In this document: one piece after another, positions 8,080 to 16,837 of the stretch
How the letters are laid out: each line of letters opens with the position of its first letter
Position numbering within the stretch: position 1 is the first letter of the stretch
Source of the DNA: Chlorogloea purpurea SAG 13.99
GTDB lineage: Bacteria > Cyanobacteriota > Cyanobacteriia > Cyanobacteriales > Microcystaceae
DNA length: 49,855 nt
Direction: 5' to 3'
Assembly: GCA_016903695.1 (NCBI GenBank)
Contig: JADQBB010000033.1
Span: 1-49,855 of the forward strand
The notes under the pieces: generated by a model
The model's input: the letters and a program-made list of their open reading frames with translations, nothing else
Databases searched by the model: none
What the model was told of the DNA's origin: nothing
Position numbers and translations under genes: made by a program

Positions 8080-8670
8080 CTAGGTGGTTTTGGGTTGGAT
8101 TCCTTGAATGAATAACTGTACCGAAGCTTTTAGATAGGTGTCTCTGCTGTAGCTGAACAAACTGGGCATTGCGGTGCGCCTCAGCATTCCGGCGATTAAC
8201 ATTCCCGTGAATAAGTCCACTAGTAAGCGCAGGTCTAACCCCTCTTCTATACGCCCTCTTTCGATCGCACTCCTCAAATACTGGATTAACAGATCTCTCA
8301 ATGGCTGCGATGCTTCATACAGCAAGTTCCTCGCCGCCTCTGGATACCTGCGGGCCTCACCGATAAAGGTGCGGATCATCGCCTCGTTTTCCTCTAGCAT
8401 CTCGCTATACACTTCGGCGTAATGATTTAAATCTTTTTCTATGTCTTCTGTCCACTGTTCCGCCTTGGGTAAGGCTTCTATCTGTCTGGCCGCCGCTTCT
8501 CTAACTACCGCCGCCAATAACTGTTCTTTGTTCTGAAAGTGCCTGAATAGCGTTACTTCCGTCAGTCCCGCCACTTTGGCTATTTGTCTCGTAGTCGCTC
8601 CTACTGACCCCTCGCGGGATACTACTTCGGATGCTGCTTTGATTAAACGCTCACGGGTTTGGGCTTTCAT
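8080..8670 (-). CDS. TetR/AcrR-family transcriptional regulator
   Basis: This 196-residue protein has an N-terminal helix-turn-helix at about residues 25-49 (TTRQIAKVAGLTEVTLFRHF), the canonical TetR DNA-binding signature, and an all-helical ligand-binding C-terminal domain. It is the first gene of the operon with the membrane-fusion protein and the MFS exporter. It therefore very likely represses its own operon until a drug-like ligand binds. A candidate operator lies immediately upstream of its start. Confidence 0.92.
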   Translation of the reverse strand: MKAQTRERLIKAASEVVSREGSVGATTRQIAKVAGLTEVTLFRHFQNKEQLLAAVVREAAARQIEALPKAEQWTEDIEKDLNHYAEVYSEMLEENEAMIRTFIGEARRYPEAARNLLYEASQPLRDLLIQYLRSAIERGRIEEGLDLRLLVDLFTGMLIAGMLRRTAMPSLFSYSRDTYLKASVQLFIQGIQPKTT

Positions 8671-8678
8671 AGTCTTAT

Positions 8679-8694
8679 GTTAGTGCTTACTTAC
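8679..8694. promoter_or_regulatory. Candidate TetR operator upstream of the efflux operon
   Basis: GTTAGTGCTTACTTAC is an imperfect palindrome with the spacing and composition typical of AcrR/TetR sites. It starts 8 bases before the tetR ATG. Binding is inferred, not shown. Confidence 0.4.
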
Positions 8695-9464
8695 ATTTTA
8701 ACAGGGGCGCTCTTCTTTGTGCCTCTCCTCCAGAAATATTTTTCGGGAATCTAGGGAAAGAGACGGGGGGCAGGGCAGGGGCAACCTGAAACAGGAAAAG
8801 AGGGAAATGTTACTGAAAAATATTAGGGATCAAGGAAAAAAATATTTCCGTCTCTCACAACTTTTTTAAAAAAAGTATTAGATAATACAGTAAAAAAATA
8901 AAGTATATTTCTTAGTCGGTTATCCGTACCGAAAAAATTAATACAGGTAGTATTTTATACCCCTAAAGAACAATATTTGCGGAGGTAAGGAAAGATATTA
9001 TTTGCTACTCTAGATATAGATAAACCTAAATTTATTTCTACTTGGGTGCCTATCGTTAGAGAGATTTAACTCATCAGTTACTTCGGTTACTATGAAAGCA
9101 ATTGAAGGGAATGAACCGGTAAATTCCTTTAGGTAAAACCACTAATAAATTGAGTGCTGTCAATCTCAATTTATGGTGATTAAAATCACTCTGAAGTCTC
9201 GAAAAAATGGAGGGGATGAAGAGAAATAAAGAGCTTAAAGCCCTTCAGAGCAACAGGAAGCCTTATGTATTTACCCCCGACCTCACCGAAAAATCCAAGT
9301 GTGAATTTATGTAAACACTCACGTAAAAAAACGGTAGAACGAGGGAAAAAATACACAGATAGGGCTGTAATGAGCCGAAATGAGTGGGAAGTTTTCGGAA
9401 AAATTACGGATCGATCGATACTCCATCAGTGGGAAATATAGAAATAGCATTAGGAACAAAAAAA
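8695..9464. other. Long intergenic region with two adjacent palindromes
   Basis: About 770 bases without a convincing gene. It is AT-rich around 8820-9060. Two palindromes stand back to back: AAATTGAG/CTCAATTT at 9147-9172 and GTGATTAAAATCAC at 9176-9189. The second shares its core with palindrome 1 of the three-hairpin elements, so this may be a decayed relative. A 35-codon open frame at 9207-9314 is too short and too weakly supported to call. Confidence 0.45.
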
Positions 9465-9833
9465 ATGAGCATCATGAACGTATCGGACTATACAATAAAA
9501 CCGTTGATCATCTTAGGATGGGTTCACCCGGAAACAGACAGTAAAACCGTAGTGCGACGAGCTAAAAGCAAAAAAATTGATGTATTGGCGCCCCTACGGA
9601 AATGGATTAATAATATAAATGTAAAAACCCCGAAAATGGCCCATCGTATTTGCCAATTAATCCCCGCCCAATGTCCATTCGCGCGAACCATTAAATTATT
9701 CGGTAGAACAATCTTAACGATTCCGCCCCTATGTAAAATAAACCCGGTGTACGAAGAGTTAATGATGTTAAGGTTTACAGCCCTATCCTACCTGGCCGAA
9801 GAATGTGGAGAAGATATTAGCGCCTACTGCTAA
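9465..9833 (+). CDS. Mo-dependent nitrogenase C-terminal-domain (Mo_nitro_C) family protein
   Basis: The product is a small protein of 122 residues. The region DVLAPLRKWINNI, RICQLIPAQCPFAR, LFGRTILTIPPLCK and YLAEECGEDISAYC is the family signature, with conserved Cys residues. Despite the name, this family is common in cyanobacteria that may lack nitrogenase, and its function is unknown. The ATG at 9465 is preferred over an upstream in-frame GTG at 9384 because AGGA sits nine bases before it. It may head the operon that runs to endonuclease V. Confidence 0.8.
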   Translation: MSIMNVSDYTIKPLIILGWVHPETDSKTVVRRAKSKKIDVLAPLRKWINNINVKTPKMAHRICQLIPAQCPFARTIKLFGRTILTIPPLCKINPVYEELMMLRFTALSYLAEECGEDISAYC

Positions 9834-9873
9834 AATTAATACATAAGCATTAGTACGCGCTCGTTCAACTCCA

Positions 9874-10653
9874 ATGGCATTAATCATTCTTAAAGCTTGG
9901 TACGTAGAAAAGTATCAACCCTTACGAGAAATCCTCAAAAGCCCCCACGATTTGCGACTGAATCGCAATAGCCTGTTAAAGTCGGGATTGAGAGCGGATT
10001 TTTTAGACGACAGTTTAGAAGTAGAAGCATCTCAATGGTTTCAGAGATTTTTAGAAGGGGAAGGGGTGGAATTTTACATCGAAGGCAGTGGTATCTATTC
10101 CATAGCCAATATAGATTTACTATCCCACGAGATTTATTTTCTTAAAAAAGAACTCGTGCCGTGGTCGGAGGGAATCATTTACTTTAGCGGTCAATCCCTG
10201 TATAAAGAATCGAGTCAGAGTCTGAGAAAAGTTTTAGAAACGATCGTGACCGACTTGAATAAACGCTCCCGCATCCCCATACTCCTAGAAGAAACGCCGC
10301 GAACAGAAGGAGAAGCGTGGAGACTGAGCGACAGTCAACTGAAGAAAATACAAAAAAGTCTCATATTCATAGCCGACGGCACAGCGATCGAGCAAACCGG
10401 GTCCCAACTAATCTTAAACCCTAGCACTTGTGTAGAATTAGGATACGCTATAGGATCTAAAAAAGCAGTTCAAATACTTCTGGCTTATCAAAAGCGTCCT
10501 GAAATGAGGGGGGAAATGCCCTTCGACCTAGGAAAATATCAAGAGTTAGGATTTTCTAACTCTCAAGAATTAGAGAAGACGCTACCGGGGGTAGTTGAAA
10601 GCTTATTACAGAAATATAACCTAACCACTTCTGCGATCGAGACAAGAACATGA
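9874..10653 (+). CDS. Conserved hypothetical with a TIR-like or deoxyribosyltransferase-like C-terminal fold
   Basis: A 259-residue soluble protein. The N-terminal half (to about residue 120) is not one I recognise. The C-terminal half reads like a Rossmann-type TIR or nucleoside-deoxyribosyltransferase-like domain: IFIADGTA, then NPSTCVELGYAIGSKKAV, then MPFDLGKY. Those are the places where TIR-like effectors have the LSPN...ELGYA and PFDL segments. The start codon of the next gene overlaps its stop by 4 bases (ATGA). No enzymatic activity can be asserted. The fold match is my reading of short motifs only. Confidence 0.55.
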   Translation: MALIILKAWYVEKYQPLREILKSPHDLRLNRNSLLKSGLRADFLDDSLEVEASQWFQRFLEGEGVEFYIEGSGIYSIANIDLLSHEIYFLKKELVPWSEGIIYFSGQSLYKESSQSLRKVLETIVTDLNKRSRIPILLEETPRTEGEAWRLSDSQLKKIQKSLIFIADGTAIEQTGSQLILNPSTCVELGYAIGSKKAVQILLAYQKRPEMRGEMPFDLGKYQELGFSNSQELEKTLPGVVESLLQKYNLTTSAIETRT

Positions 10654-10901
10654 GTAGAAAACCCGACGAATACGCAGTACATTTATTTCTCAAAAGCGGA
10701 CATCGGGAGGAAGTACGCTTTACCGGTATCCAAGAATTTCAGAAGTGGTACAGCGGGGAATTAGTACCGAAAAACGACTCGGACGAGTTCATCAACATAC
10801 CGATCAAAAATATACAAGGGGAATATATGGTAGTGCGCCCCTCCAGTATCGTCGCCATTCGTGTCGAGCCGGTTTTCTTCGGCAGCGTCGAGAGAATGTA
10901 G
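10650..10901 (+). CDS. Small conserved hypothetical protein
   Basis: This acidic/basic mixed protein has 83 residues, no membrane segment and no signal peptide. It is probably a small beta-rich domain. Its ATG overlaps the stop of the TIR-like gene (ATGA), so the two are likely translationally coupled and may form a complex. Endonuclease V follows after 42 bases. I do not recognise a family. Confidence 0.7.
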   Translation: MSRKPDEYAVHLFLKSGHREEVRFTGIQEFQKWYSGELVPKNDSDEFINIPIKNIQGEYMVVRPSSIVAIRVEPVFFGSVERM

Positions 10902-10930
10902 TCATCAATGGTTTGAAAAACCCGCTTTCT

Positions 10931-10936
10931 AGGAGG
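10931..10936 (+). promoter_or_regulatory. Strong ribosome-binding site for endonuclease V
   Basis: AGGAGG lies seven bases before an ATA codon at 10944. There is no ATG, GTG or TTG at the expected place. This fixes the likely translation start. Confidence 0.7.
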
Positions 10937-10943
10937 AAAAACT

Positions 10944-11624
10944 ATAAATTTCTTACCTGCTAACTTCGATCCCGTACTATTAGAAGAAGCAAAAGCCATA
11001 CAACAGCAATTAAGTCAGAAAGTGATCACCGTAGATGACTTCCAAGAAGTAAGGTTAGTAGCGGGTATTGACGCGGGATTCATGGAAAATTTCACCATTA
11101 CGAAAGCGGCTATAGTGGTTTTATCCTTTCCCGATTTAACCGTGGTAGAAAGTGTTACCGCTACTATTCCCACTTCCTTTCCTTATATACCCGGTTTTTT
11201 ATCGTTTCGAGAAATTCCCGCTATTGAAGAAGCCTTAAAAAAATTAACTACTAACCCGGATTTATTATTCTGCGACGGGCAGGGTATCGCCCACCCTCGA
11301 AGATTGGGAATCGCCAGTCATTTGGGAGTATTGATAGACAAACCCACCATAGGAGTCGCCAAGTCGATTCTAGTCGGCAAACACGAACCTTTAGATATAG
11401 AGAAGGGATCTTGTCAACCCTTAATATACAGGGGAGAAATTATCGGGATGGTATTAAGATCCCGAGAAGGAGTGAAACCGTTATATATATCCGTGGGGCA
11501 TAAAATCAGTTTGCCAACCGCTCTTGAGTATGTGAAGCGATGCGGCGGTAAGTATCGCCTACCCGAACCTACACGCCTAGCCGATAAACTGGCATCATCT
11601 CGTTACCAAACACGCCCTTCTTGA
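10944..11624 (+). CDS. nfi: Endonuclease V, apparently starting at ATA
   Basis: Endonuclease V cleaves DNA (or RNA) next to deoxyinosine or inosine. The reading frame continues 26 codons upstream of the first usual start (GTG at 11022). Those codons encode a helix (LLEEAKAIQQQLSQ) that matches the N-terminal helix of E. coli EndoV. Counting from ATA, the catalytic acids are D43 (VAGIDAGF), E90 (FLSFREIPA) and D111 (FCDGQGIAHPRR), and the C-terminal RLPEPTRLAD motif is present. The perfect AGGAGG points to ATA at 10944. The GTG at 11022 has no Shine-Dalgarno sequence. Either AUA is used, or an ATG has mutated and the gene is weakly expressed, or the base is a sequencing error. It is the last gene of the operon. 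Confidence 0.8.
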   Translation: MNFLPANFDPVLLEEAKAIQQQLSQKVITVDDFQEVRLVAGIDAGFMENFTITKAAIVVLSFPDLTVVESVTATIPTSFPYIPGFLSFREIPAIEEALKKLTTNPDLLFCDGQGIAHPRRLGIASHLGVLIDKPTIGVAKSILVGKHEPLDIEKGSCQPLIYRGEIIGMVLRSREGVKPLYISVGHKISLPTALEYVKRCGGKYRLPEPTRLADKLASSRYQTRPS

Positions 11625-11664
11625 TAACCGTAAACAATATAATGCCATATAGCATACCTGCGTG

Positions 11665-13155
11665 TCATCGCGTGTGAAGATTATATATTTCGTTATAACC
11701 GGAGCGAATATAATGCTCAGTGGCGGCCCTTAAGTCGTTACCGTAGGCGGCTTGTAAGTCGGTATATTTATTCAGGTAAGCTGCAGGGTCGAAAATTTGT
11801 CTGGCACGGTGTTCTATTGGGAATCCGCGATTGATAAAATGGTCGGTGGCTGCTTGGAGATTATAGCCTAGGTTTTCAATTAAATCTGGGTAGGAAGCAA
11901 TATAAATATCCTCCTGGAATTTATCCCTGACCCTATGTTCGTCGGCCCAAGTATTGAGAAAATGGTCTTGGGCTAAACTCGTATTACTACCGAACGTGTT
12001 GAGTAAATCGTCGTGAGAAGCTAAATATTGAGCCGGGTCGAAAAGTTTGGGATCGCGGTTTTCCGGTGGTATGGCGCCGTATTGCACATAGTGAAGTGTA
12101 GCCGCCCCCGGGTCATTGCCGTATTTGTTTAACAGATCGTCGTAGGAAGCTAGATAACGCTTGGCATCGAAAGAATCGATCGATCTACCATTTGTTTTCG
12201 CGAAATTAAGATAATGTTGGGCGTAAGCCTCCGGGTTGTAGCCATAAACGGGAATTATATCTGGATTCGAGGCCGCGTACTCGATCGGGTCTACCACAGT
12301 CACGTTAAAAGTATAATCTATACTCTGCCCTAAGAGAGTGGTAGCGCTCACGGTCACTTGCGCCCTACCGTATTGACCTGGAGCGTAATTAAGGGTTAAG
12401 TTGGAACCATCGGTGTTGACTTCAATCAAGCTTGGATTAGAGTTTTGCACCGGCGTGAATGACAACTCCTCAGCGTCGTAAATACTAACATCGTTGAAAA
12501 CAACCAGATCGTCTGGACTATTAGGAGGATTTTGTAATAAGGGTAGCTGACTGAATACACCGCCGCTATTGTAAACGGGAACGGATGCGATCGCATCTAT
12601 AGTATTGAGATCGTCTTGGGATAGCACCTGTCCGAAAACCGTGAAACCGCCGCTGTTAGACGGGCTATTCAAACTCTGAGAATTATCCGCGAGGTTAAAA
12701 AACCATTGACTGGTGGCGCTGTTAGGATCGCTAGTTTTCGCCATTGCCAGCGTCCCTCTAACATTAGAGCGAATGGGGTTGAACTCATTGACTACCGGCG
12801 GGTCAGTAGGGATAGCAGTCGGGTTGAGATCTTGGTCTATAGTGAACCCACCGCCTTGAACCACGAAACCAGGCACCGATCGATGGATGAAACTATTGGT
12901 ATATGCACCTTTATAGACGTAATTGGCGAAATTCTGAACCGTTAACGGCGCACCGAAGCCAGGCTGATCGAATAGAAGGGCGTTGATTTGCCCCACCCCG
13001 ATCGTTTCATCCTGTAGCGTGAAACTTGCTATGAGGCCGGTGGTACTGGGGTCGTCAAAATAATTAGATAAATTAATGCTTATACCCGTTGTATTCGTCC
13101 CTGTAATAATGTCTTGGTCGGGGATGGGATTAATGAGAATCGGGTTTATAGCCAT
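11665..13155 (-). CDS. Cyclophilin-type peptidyl-prolyl isomerase with C-terminal 42-residue repeats
   Basis: The protein has 496 residues. A cyclophilin domain spans about residues 42-228, with FIHRSVPGFVVQGGG at 89-103 and SQWFFNLADN at 149-158. An Ig/cadherin-like linker covers about 231-289. Five repeats of roughly 42 residues follow from about 290 to the end, with the pattern F-D-x3-Y-L-A-S-Y-x-D-L-x4-G-N-D-x2-A-A-x2-H-Y. There is no signal peptide. Repeats of this kind are seen in large surface or secreted bacterial proteins, so non-classical export is possible. The role is inferred: folding of extracellular proteins, perhaps attached to a cell-surface partner. Confidence 0.8.
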   Translation of the reverse strand: MAINPILINPIPDQDIITGTNTTGISINLSNYFDDPSTTGLIASFTLQDETIGVGQINALLFDQPGFGAPLTVQNFANYVYKGAYTNSFIHRSVPGFVVQGGGFTIDQDLNPTAIPTDPPVVNEFNPIRSNVRGTLAMAKTSDPNSATSQWFFNLADNSQSLNSPSNSGGFTVFGQVLSQDDLNTIDAIASVPVYNSGGVFSQLPLLQNPPNSPDDLVVFNDVSIYDAEELSFTPVQNSNPSLIEVNTDGSNLTLNYAPGQYGRAQVTVSATTLLGQSIDYTFNVTVVDPIEYAASNPDIIPVYGYNPEAYAQHYLNFAKTNGRSIDSFDAKRYLASYDDLLNKYGNDPGAATLHYVQYGAIPPENRDPKLFDPAQYLASHDDLLNTFGSNTSLAQDHFLNTWADEHRVRDKFQEDIYIASYPDLIENLGYNLQAATDHFINRGFPIEHRARQIFDPAAYLNKYTDLQAAYGNDLRAATEHYIRSGYNEIYNLHTR

Positions 13156-13274
13156 ATATTTTTAGTCTTTTAACCTATCGTTGCCCTAGCTAGTTTAACA
13201 TCTGCAATTTTTAACCGCTAGAGTATTAAAAATTTTCGATTTACGGTGTTACGTACTTTCCGCGCCAGGTTTCC

Positions 13275-13303
13275 TTGACATTTTCTCATTTATTTAGTAC
13301 AAT
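13275..13303 (+). promoter_or_regulatory. Sigma-70-type promoter
   Basis: TTGACA at 13275-13280 and TACAAT at 13298-13303 are separated by exactly 17 bases. The site lies 37 bases before the ATG at 13341. The -35 box overlaps the first codon of a longer frame that starts with TTG, so that longer frame cannot be the translated one. Confidence 0.7.
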
Positions 13304-13340
13304 AGTATTAAATACAGTTCAAAAATTCTCAAAAACCATC

Positions 13341-13667
13341 ATGACTGCAGCACTGCTCAAACCGGTAGTGACGGGGTTTCCTGTCTCTTTTGCCCCCACA
13401 AAATCCCCTAGTAAGCAGATTTGTACTTATACAGTAGTGTTAGAGAGTAAAATTCCCCTCGGCCCCGACTTCCTTCGAGAAGGCTTTGCCGAACCAGTAG
13501 AAACCTTCCGGGTCAGTTTCGACCATGTGATCGATCGTACTGAAATCGAGAACTGGCTTGAACCTTGGTTCGAGCTAGACTATGAACTGATAGAAGTCAG
13601 CCCCTGCGAGTGGCAAGTCCAGAACCCCATCACGGGAATTTACGAGAGTATTTGGGTGAAAAATTAG
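13341..13667 (+). CDS. Conserved hypothetical protein, 108 residues
   Basis: A soluble protein of 108 residues rich in aromatic and acidic residues in its second half (ENWLEPWFELDYELIEVSP). I do not recognise the family. The start MTAALLKPV at 13341 is chosen because a good promoter lies just upstream, which rules out the TTG at 13275. The next gene on the strand begins 75 bases after its stop, so the two may be cotranscribed. Confidence 0.65.
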   Translation: MTAALLKPVVTGFPVSFAPTKSPSKQICTYTVVLESKIPLGPDFLREGFAEPVETFRVSFDHVIDRTEIENWLEPWFELDYELIEVSPCEWQVQNPITGIYESIWVKN

Positions 13668-13742
13668 CACCTGAATATAAAATAGTAGCGATCGGAGCGA
13701 TTAGTAATACAATGAATGATCCGATCCTAAAACACAAAACCC

Positions 13743-14789
13743 ATGGTGAATTTCGATACCGCAGCCGATACCGACGAGCTTATAGCCGCGTTGGAAATCC
13801 CCGCGGACTTTAACTTTGAACTACCAGACCCGGAAGACGAAACGATCCAAGAGAACGAATTCCAACAAAAACTAGATACCTTCTGGCAGGTTTGCGATCG
13901 CTTCGACCTCCAAACCGACATCTGGCGGGGCCGTATCCTCAGGGCCATCCGGGATAGGGAAAAAAAAGGCGGCGACAGTCGCGGCAGTGGCTTTCTCAAC
14001 TGGTTAAAAGTCAGAGAGATCACCAAAAGTCAAGCTTACAACTTGATCCAACTGGCTAACAGCGCCGACACCCTCCTCTCGTCAGGGCAGTTAGACCCGG
14101 AAAGTATCAATAACTTCAGTAAACGGGCCTTCGTGGAAACCGCTAAATCAGCGCCGGAGATACAGAAACTGATCACCGAAGCCGCCCAGAAAGGCGATCG
14201 CATCACCCGGCGGGAAGTGAAACAATTATCCGAGGAGTGGACGGCGATGAGTTCGGATTTACTACCGGACGAAGTGAAAGAGAAAGCGGCTAACGGCAGT
14301 TTACCCGCCCGTCATCTCGCCCCCCTCGTCAAAGAACTGGAGAAACTACCGGAAACCCATATAGAAACCCTGCAGAAAGAAATTGCCGAGAGTCCCGACG
14401 TGGATACAGTAAAAGCGGTGACATCGGGTGCCCGCAGTTTAGCCAAGTATCTCGACTCGGCGGCGCAAGTACAAACCTTGAGAAAAGCGGGTCTCGATCT
14501 AGAAATGGCCCTAGATGAAGCCTTACGGCTCGACTGCCTCAACACGGCGGCGGACTTGGTAAAACAAGCGGGGCAATTAGAGCAAACCGTGGCGAAACTG
14601 TATACTACCTGGAAACGATTGGGCAACTTAGCCGATCGTTTGTACGTGGATACGGGGGCCAGTAACCCGCACCTGCGATCGATGTTAAGCCGCCTGGAAC
14701 TACTAACGGGAGAGATAATCGAAGTAGAACTAGACGAAGGGGGAGAACATCTAGTAAGACTGAAAATCATCTCCGATCAAAATCAATGA
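13743..14789 (+). CDS. Conserved hypothetical protein, possible helix-turn-helix, convergent with kaiC
   Basis: This 348-residue, highly charged, mostly helical soluble protein contains a segment around residues 85-112 (NWLKVREITKSQAYNLIQLANSAD) that resembles a ParB-like or HTH DNA-binding region. Helical, coiled-coil-prone sequence follows to about 330. No catalytic motif is visible. It ends 2 bases from the end of kaiC on the opposite strand, so transcription of the two genes must meet. A link to the clock is possible only by position. Confidence 0.65.
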   Translation: MVNFDTAADTDELIAALEIPADFNFELPDPEDETIQENEFQQKLDTFWQVCDRFDLQTDIWRGRILRAIRDREKKGGDSRGSGFLNWLKVREITKSQAYNLIQLANSADTLLSSGQLDPESINNFSKRAFVETAKSAPEIQKLITEAAQKGDRITRREVKQLSEEWTAMSSDLLPDEVKEKAANGSLPARHLAPLVKELEKLPETHIETLQKEIAESPDVDTVKAVTSGARSLAKYLDSAAQVQTLRKAGLDLEMALDEALRLDCLNTAADLVKQAGQLEQTVAKLYTTWKRLGNLADRLYVDTGASNPHLRSMLSRLELLTGEIIEVELDEGGEHLVRLKIISDQNQ

Positions 14790-14791
14790 TT

Positions 14792-16348
14792 TTATTCTTC
14801 GAGTGATTTTTTAACATTGCGGACGATGCGAGACAGTTCGCTTTTTTCATCTATAGCTATTCTCGAAGGTGAACCGCTGATAATGCGCTCGTAATTACGG
14901 AAAGAATCCTTAATATCGGGCCCATCCTGACTGATCGTATATTCTCTAATCCCCTTATCGTGCCAAGATCCGCGCATTTTGAACACGTTGATCGCCCGTG
15001 ACATCTCCCCTTTGATCTCCACGTATTGCAGCATTAAAATCGTGTCCGTGATCGTCGAGATATGGGATTCCGTGATCGAATGGGCCCCCATGAACTGATC
15101 TGTCGTGTTGGTAAAAAATCCCGTGATTTCTTCCTGTTTGGCGTACCCTGTCACCCCGATGACGAACTGACGGAAAGCGTTGTTAGTCACCCCCCGCGCC
15201 AGGGCGGAGAGGGAATCGATGGCGATACGATTGGGTTTGAACTCGGAAATTTTCGATTTGATGATCTGTAGATGGTCTTCTAGTCCCGCCGATTCAGGGT
15301 AAGAACACAATAGCTTTAACAGACCCTTCTTTTCCATCTCCTCGAAATCGATGCCCCAAGAAGAAGCGTTGCGAGATAGCTGGGCGCGAGATTCCTCGTA
15401 AGCGAATAATATCGCTCTCTCTCCTTTCCTACAGCCTTCCTCCAGGAATTTACTCACCAGTAGGGTTTTGCCTGTACCCGTGGCCCCGGTGGCGAGAATG
15501 ATCGAGTCTTTGAAGAAGCCGCCGCCGCACATTTGGTCGAGGGTTTTCACGCCAGAAGAGATACGGGCATTAGATGAACGTTGAGTCAGTCGCATAGCAC
15601 CGAGGGGGAAGATGTTAATACCGTCGTTGGTGATGGTGAAAGGGTATTCCCCTTTCATGTGGGTTGTGCCTCGTAATTTGAGAATTTCGGCCGTGCGTCT
15701 CCGTCTTTCTCCTTCGAGAACATTACGCAGTACCGCCACGTTATCGGAAACGAATTCTTCCACGCCGAAGCGGGCTATCGGCCCGTATTCTTCCACTCTT
15801 TCGGTGGTCATGATCGATGTCACATCTAAGGACTTGAGACGGGCTACCAAGCGGAATATTTCCCGTCTCACCACCGAGGCGGCTTCGTATTGTTGGAATA
15901 CCGCCGTTACCGAATCCACGGAAACGATTTTGGCTTTATATTTGGTGATGGCGTATTGGATACGCTCGATCAAGGCGGAAAGGTCGAAACTACCCACTAC
16001 TTCTTGCCCTTCTGGATCTGGCGACGCATCGAGGATGAATAGTTTTCCCTGGTCGATCAATTCTTGTAAGTCCCAGCCGAAGCTATGGGCGTTTTGAATG
16101 ATGTCTATGGGCGATTCTTCAAAAGTTACGAATAAACCGGAGTAGTCGAAGTATTTGATGCCGTGATAGAGAAATTGCACCGCTAGTAAGGTTTTTCCCG
16201 TGCCCGATGTGCCACTGACGATCGTGGTTCTCCCCATCGGTAATCCCCCGTGTGTGATCTCGTCGAATCCCTCGATCATCGTCCTGATCTTCCTCACTCC
16301 TTTCGGGTTCACGGGGTTGTTCTGTCCATTGTTGTTGGGTTGGTTCAT
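14792..16348 (-). CDS. kaiC: Circadian clock protein KaiC
   Basis: KaiC is the double-RecA ATPase that autophosphorylates and dephosphorylates with a 24-hour rhythm. This protein has 518 residues and its numbering matches Synechococcus elongatus KaiC. CI Walker A (GTSGTGKT) is at 46-53 with catalytic E77/E78. CII Walker A (GATGTGKT) is at 288-295 with E318/E319. T426, S431 and T432 are in SITESHISTITDT, and R385 is present. All residues needed for the phosphorylation cycle are therefore intact. The order kaiA-kaiB-kaiC on one strand is the canonical arrangement. Confidence 0.98.
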   Translation of the reverse strand: MNQPNNNGQNNPVNPKGVRKIRTMIEGFDEITHGGLPMGRTTIVSGTSGTGKTLLAVQFLYHGIKYFDYSGLFVTFEESPIDIIQNAHSFGWDLQELIDQGKLFILDASPDPEGQEVVGSFDLSALIERIQYAITKYKAKIVSVDSVTAVFQQYEAASVVRREIFRLVARLKSLDVTSIMTTERVEEYGPIARFGVEEFVSDNVAVLRNVLEGERRRRTAEILKLRGTTHMKGEYPFTITNDGINIFPLGAMRLTQRSSNARISSGVKTLDQMCGGGFFKDSIILATGATGTGKTLLVSKFLEEGCRKGERAILFAYEESRAQLSRNASSWGIDFEEMEKKGLLKLLCSYPESAGLEDHLQIIKSKISEFKPNRIAIDSLSALARGVTNNAFRQFVIGVTGYAKQEEITGFFTNTTDQFMGAHSITESHISTITDTILMLQYVEIKGEMSRAINVFKMRGSWHDKGIREYTISQDGPDIKDSFRNYERIISGSPSRIAIDEKSELSRIVRNVKKSLEE

Positions 16349-16438
16349 GATTTCTCGATCGCTTTTATACTTTTTTAAGAGACTTTTTAAAATTTTTATT
16401 TATCTAGGATAGATTTTTAATCTATATTTATCTTTCCG

Positions 16439-16759
16439 TCAAGATAAACCCTCTGATTCTCTCTCGCGGATTTCTTCGTAAAGCAAGTCTAAGCCGATCA
16501 GCACTTTCTCTCGATCGGATAAATCGCCGATAATTTTTCTCACAGGGGGCGGTAGCACTTTCGCTAAAGTGGGAGTCGCCAGAATTTTGTCTTCTTCTGC
16601 CAATTGGGGATTTTTTAAGACATCGATAACTTTTAACGCGTAAACGCCCTGGAATTCCTCTTCTAAAATATTTTTTAACGTTTTGAGCGCCCGCACCGAA
16701 TTGGGAGTGTTTCCGGCTACATATAGCTTTAATACATAGGTTTTTTTGAACATATTCAT
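16439..16759 (-). CDS. kaiB: Circadian clock protein KaiB
   Basis: KaiB is a thioredoxin-like fold-switching protein that binds phosphorylated KaiC CI and sequesters KaiA. The protein has 106 residues, close to the usual 102. The N-terminus [16 protein letters not shown] and the following helix are typical. Two ATG codons lie at the start (16759 and 16753) and either could be used. The gap to kaiC is 90 bases and to kaiA 78 bases, so kaiBC may also have its own promoter, as is known in other cyanobacteria. Confidence 0.96.
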   Translation of the reverse strand: MNMFKKTYVLKLYVAGNTPNSVRALKTLKNILEEEFQGVYALKVIDVLKNPQLAEEDKILATPTLAKVLPPPVRKIIGDLSDREKVLIGLDLLYEEIRERESEGLS

Positions 16760-16837
16760 ATTTTTTACTGTTAGATATTCAGGTTGATAGAGATATGGGG
16801 TCTAAGATGAGATACGAAATTTTTTTCAAACATCTAA

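Noticed and set aside
9207..9314. 35-codon open frame in the intergenic region before the Mo_nitro_C gene
   Set aside because: Too short, and its purine-rich GGAGGGG lies inside the frame, not before it. No family recognised.
9465..9833. Nitrogenase locus
   Set aside because: The Mo_nitro_C domain alone does not indicate nitrogen fixation. No nif genes are in the window.
11022..11624. GTG 11022 as the start of endonuclease V
   Set aside because: No Shine-Dalgarno sequence, and it would remove the conserved N-terminal helix. The frame and AGGAGG point to 10944.
13275..13340. N-terminal extension starting at TTG 13275
   Set aside because: The TTG is the -35 box of a good promoter. Transcription would begin inside this extension.
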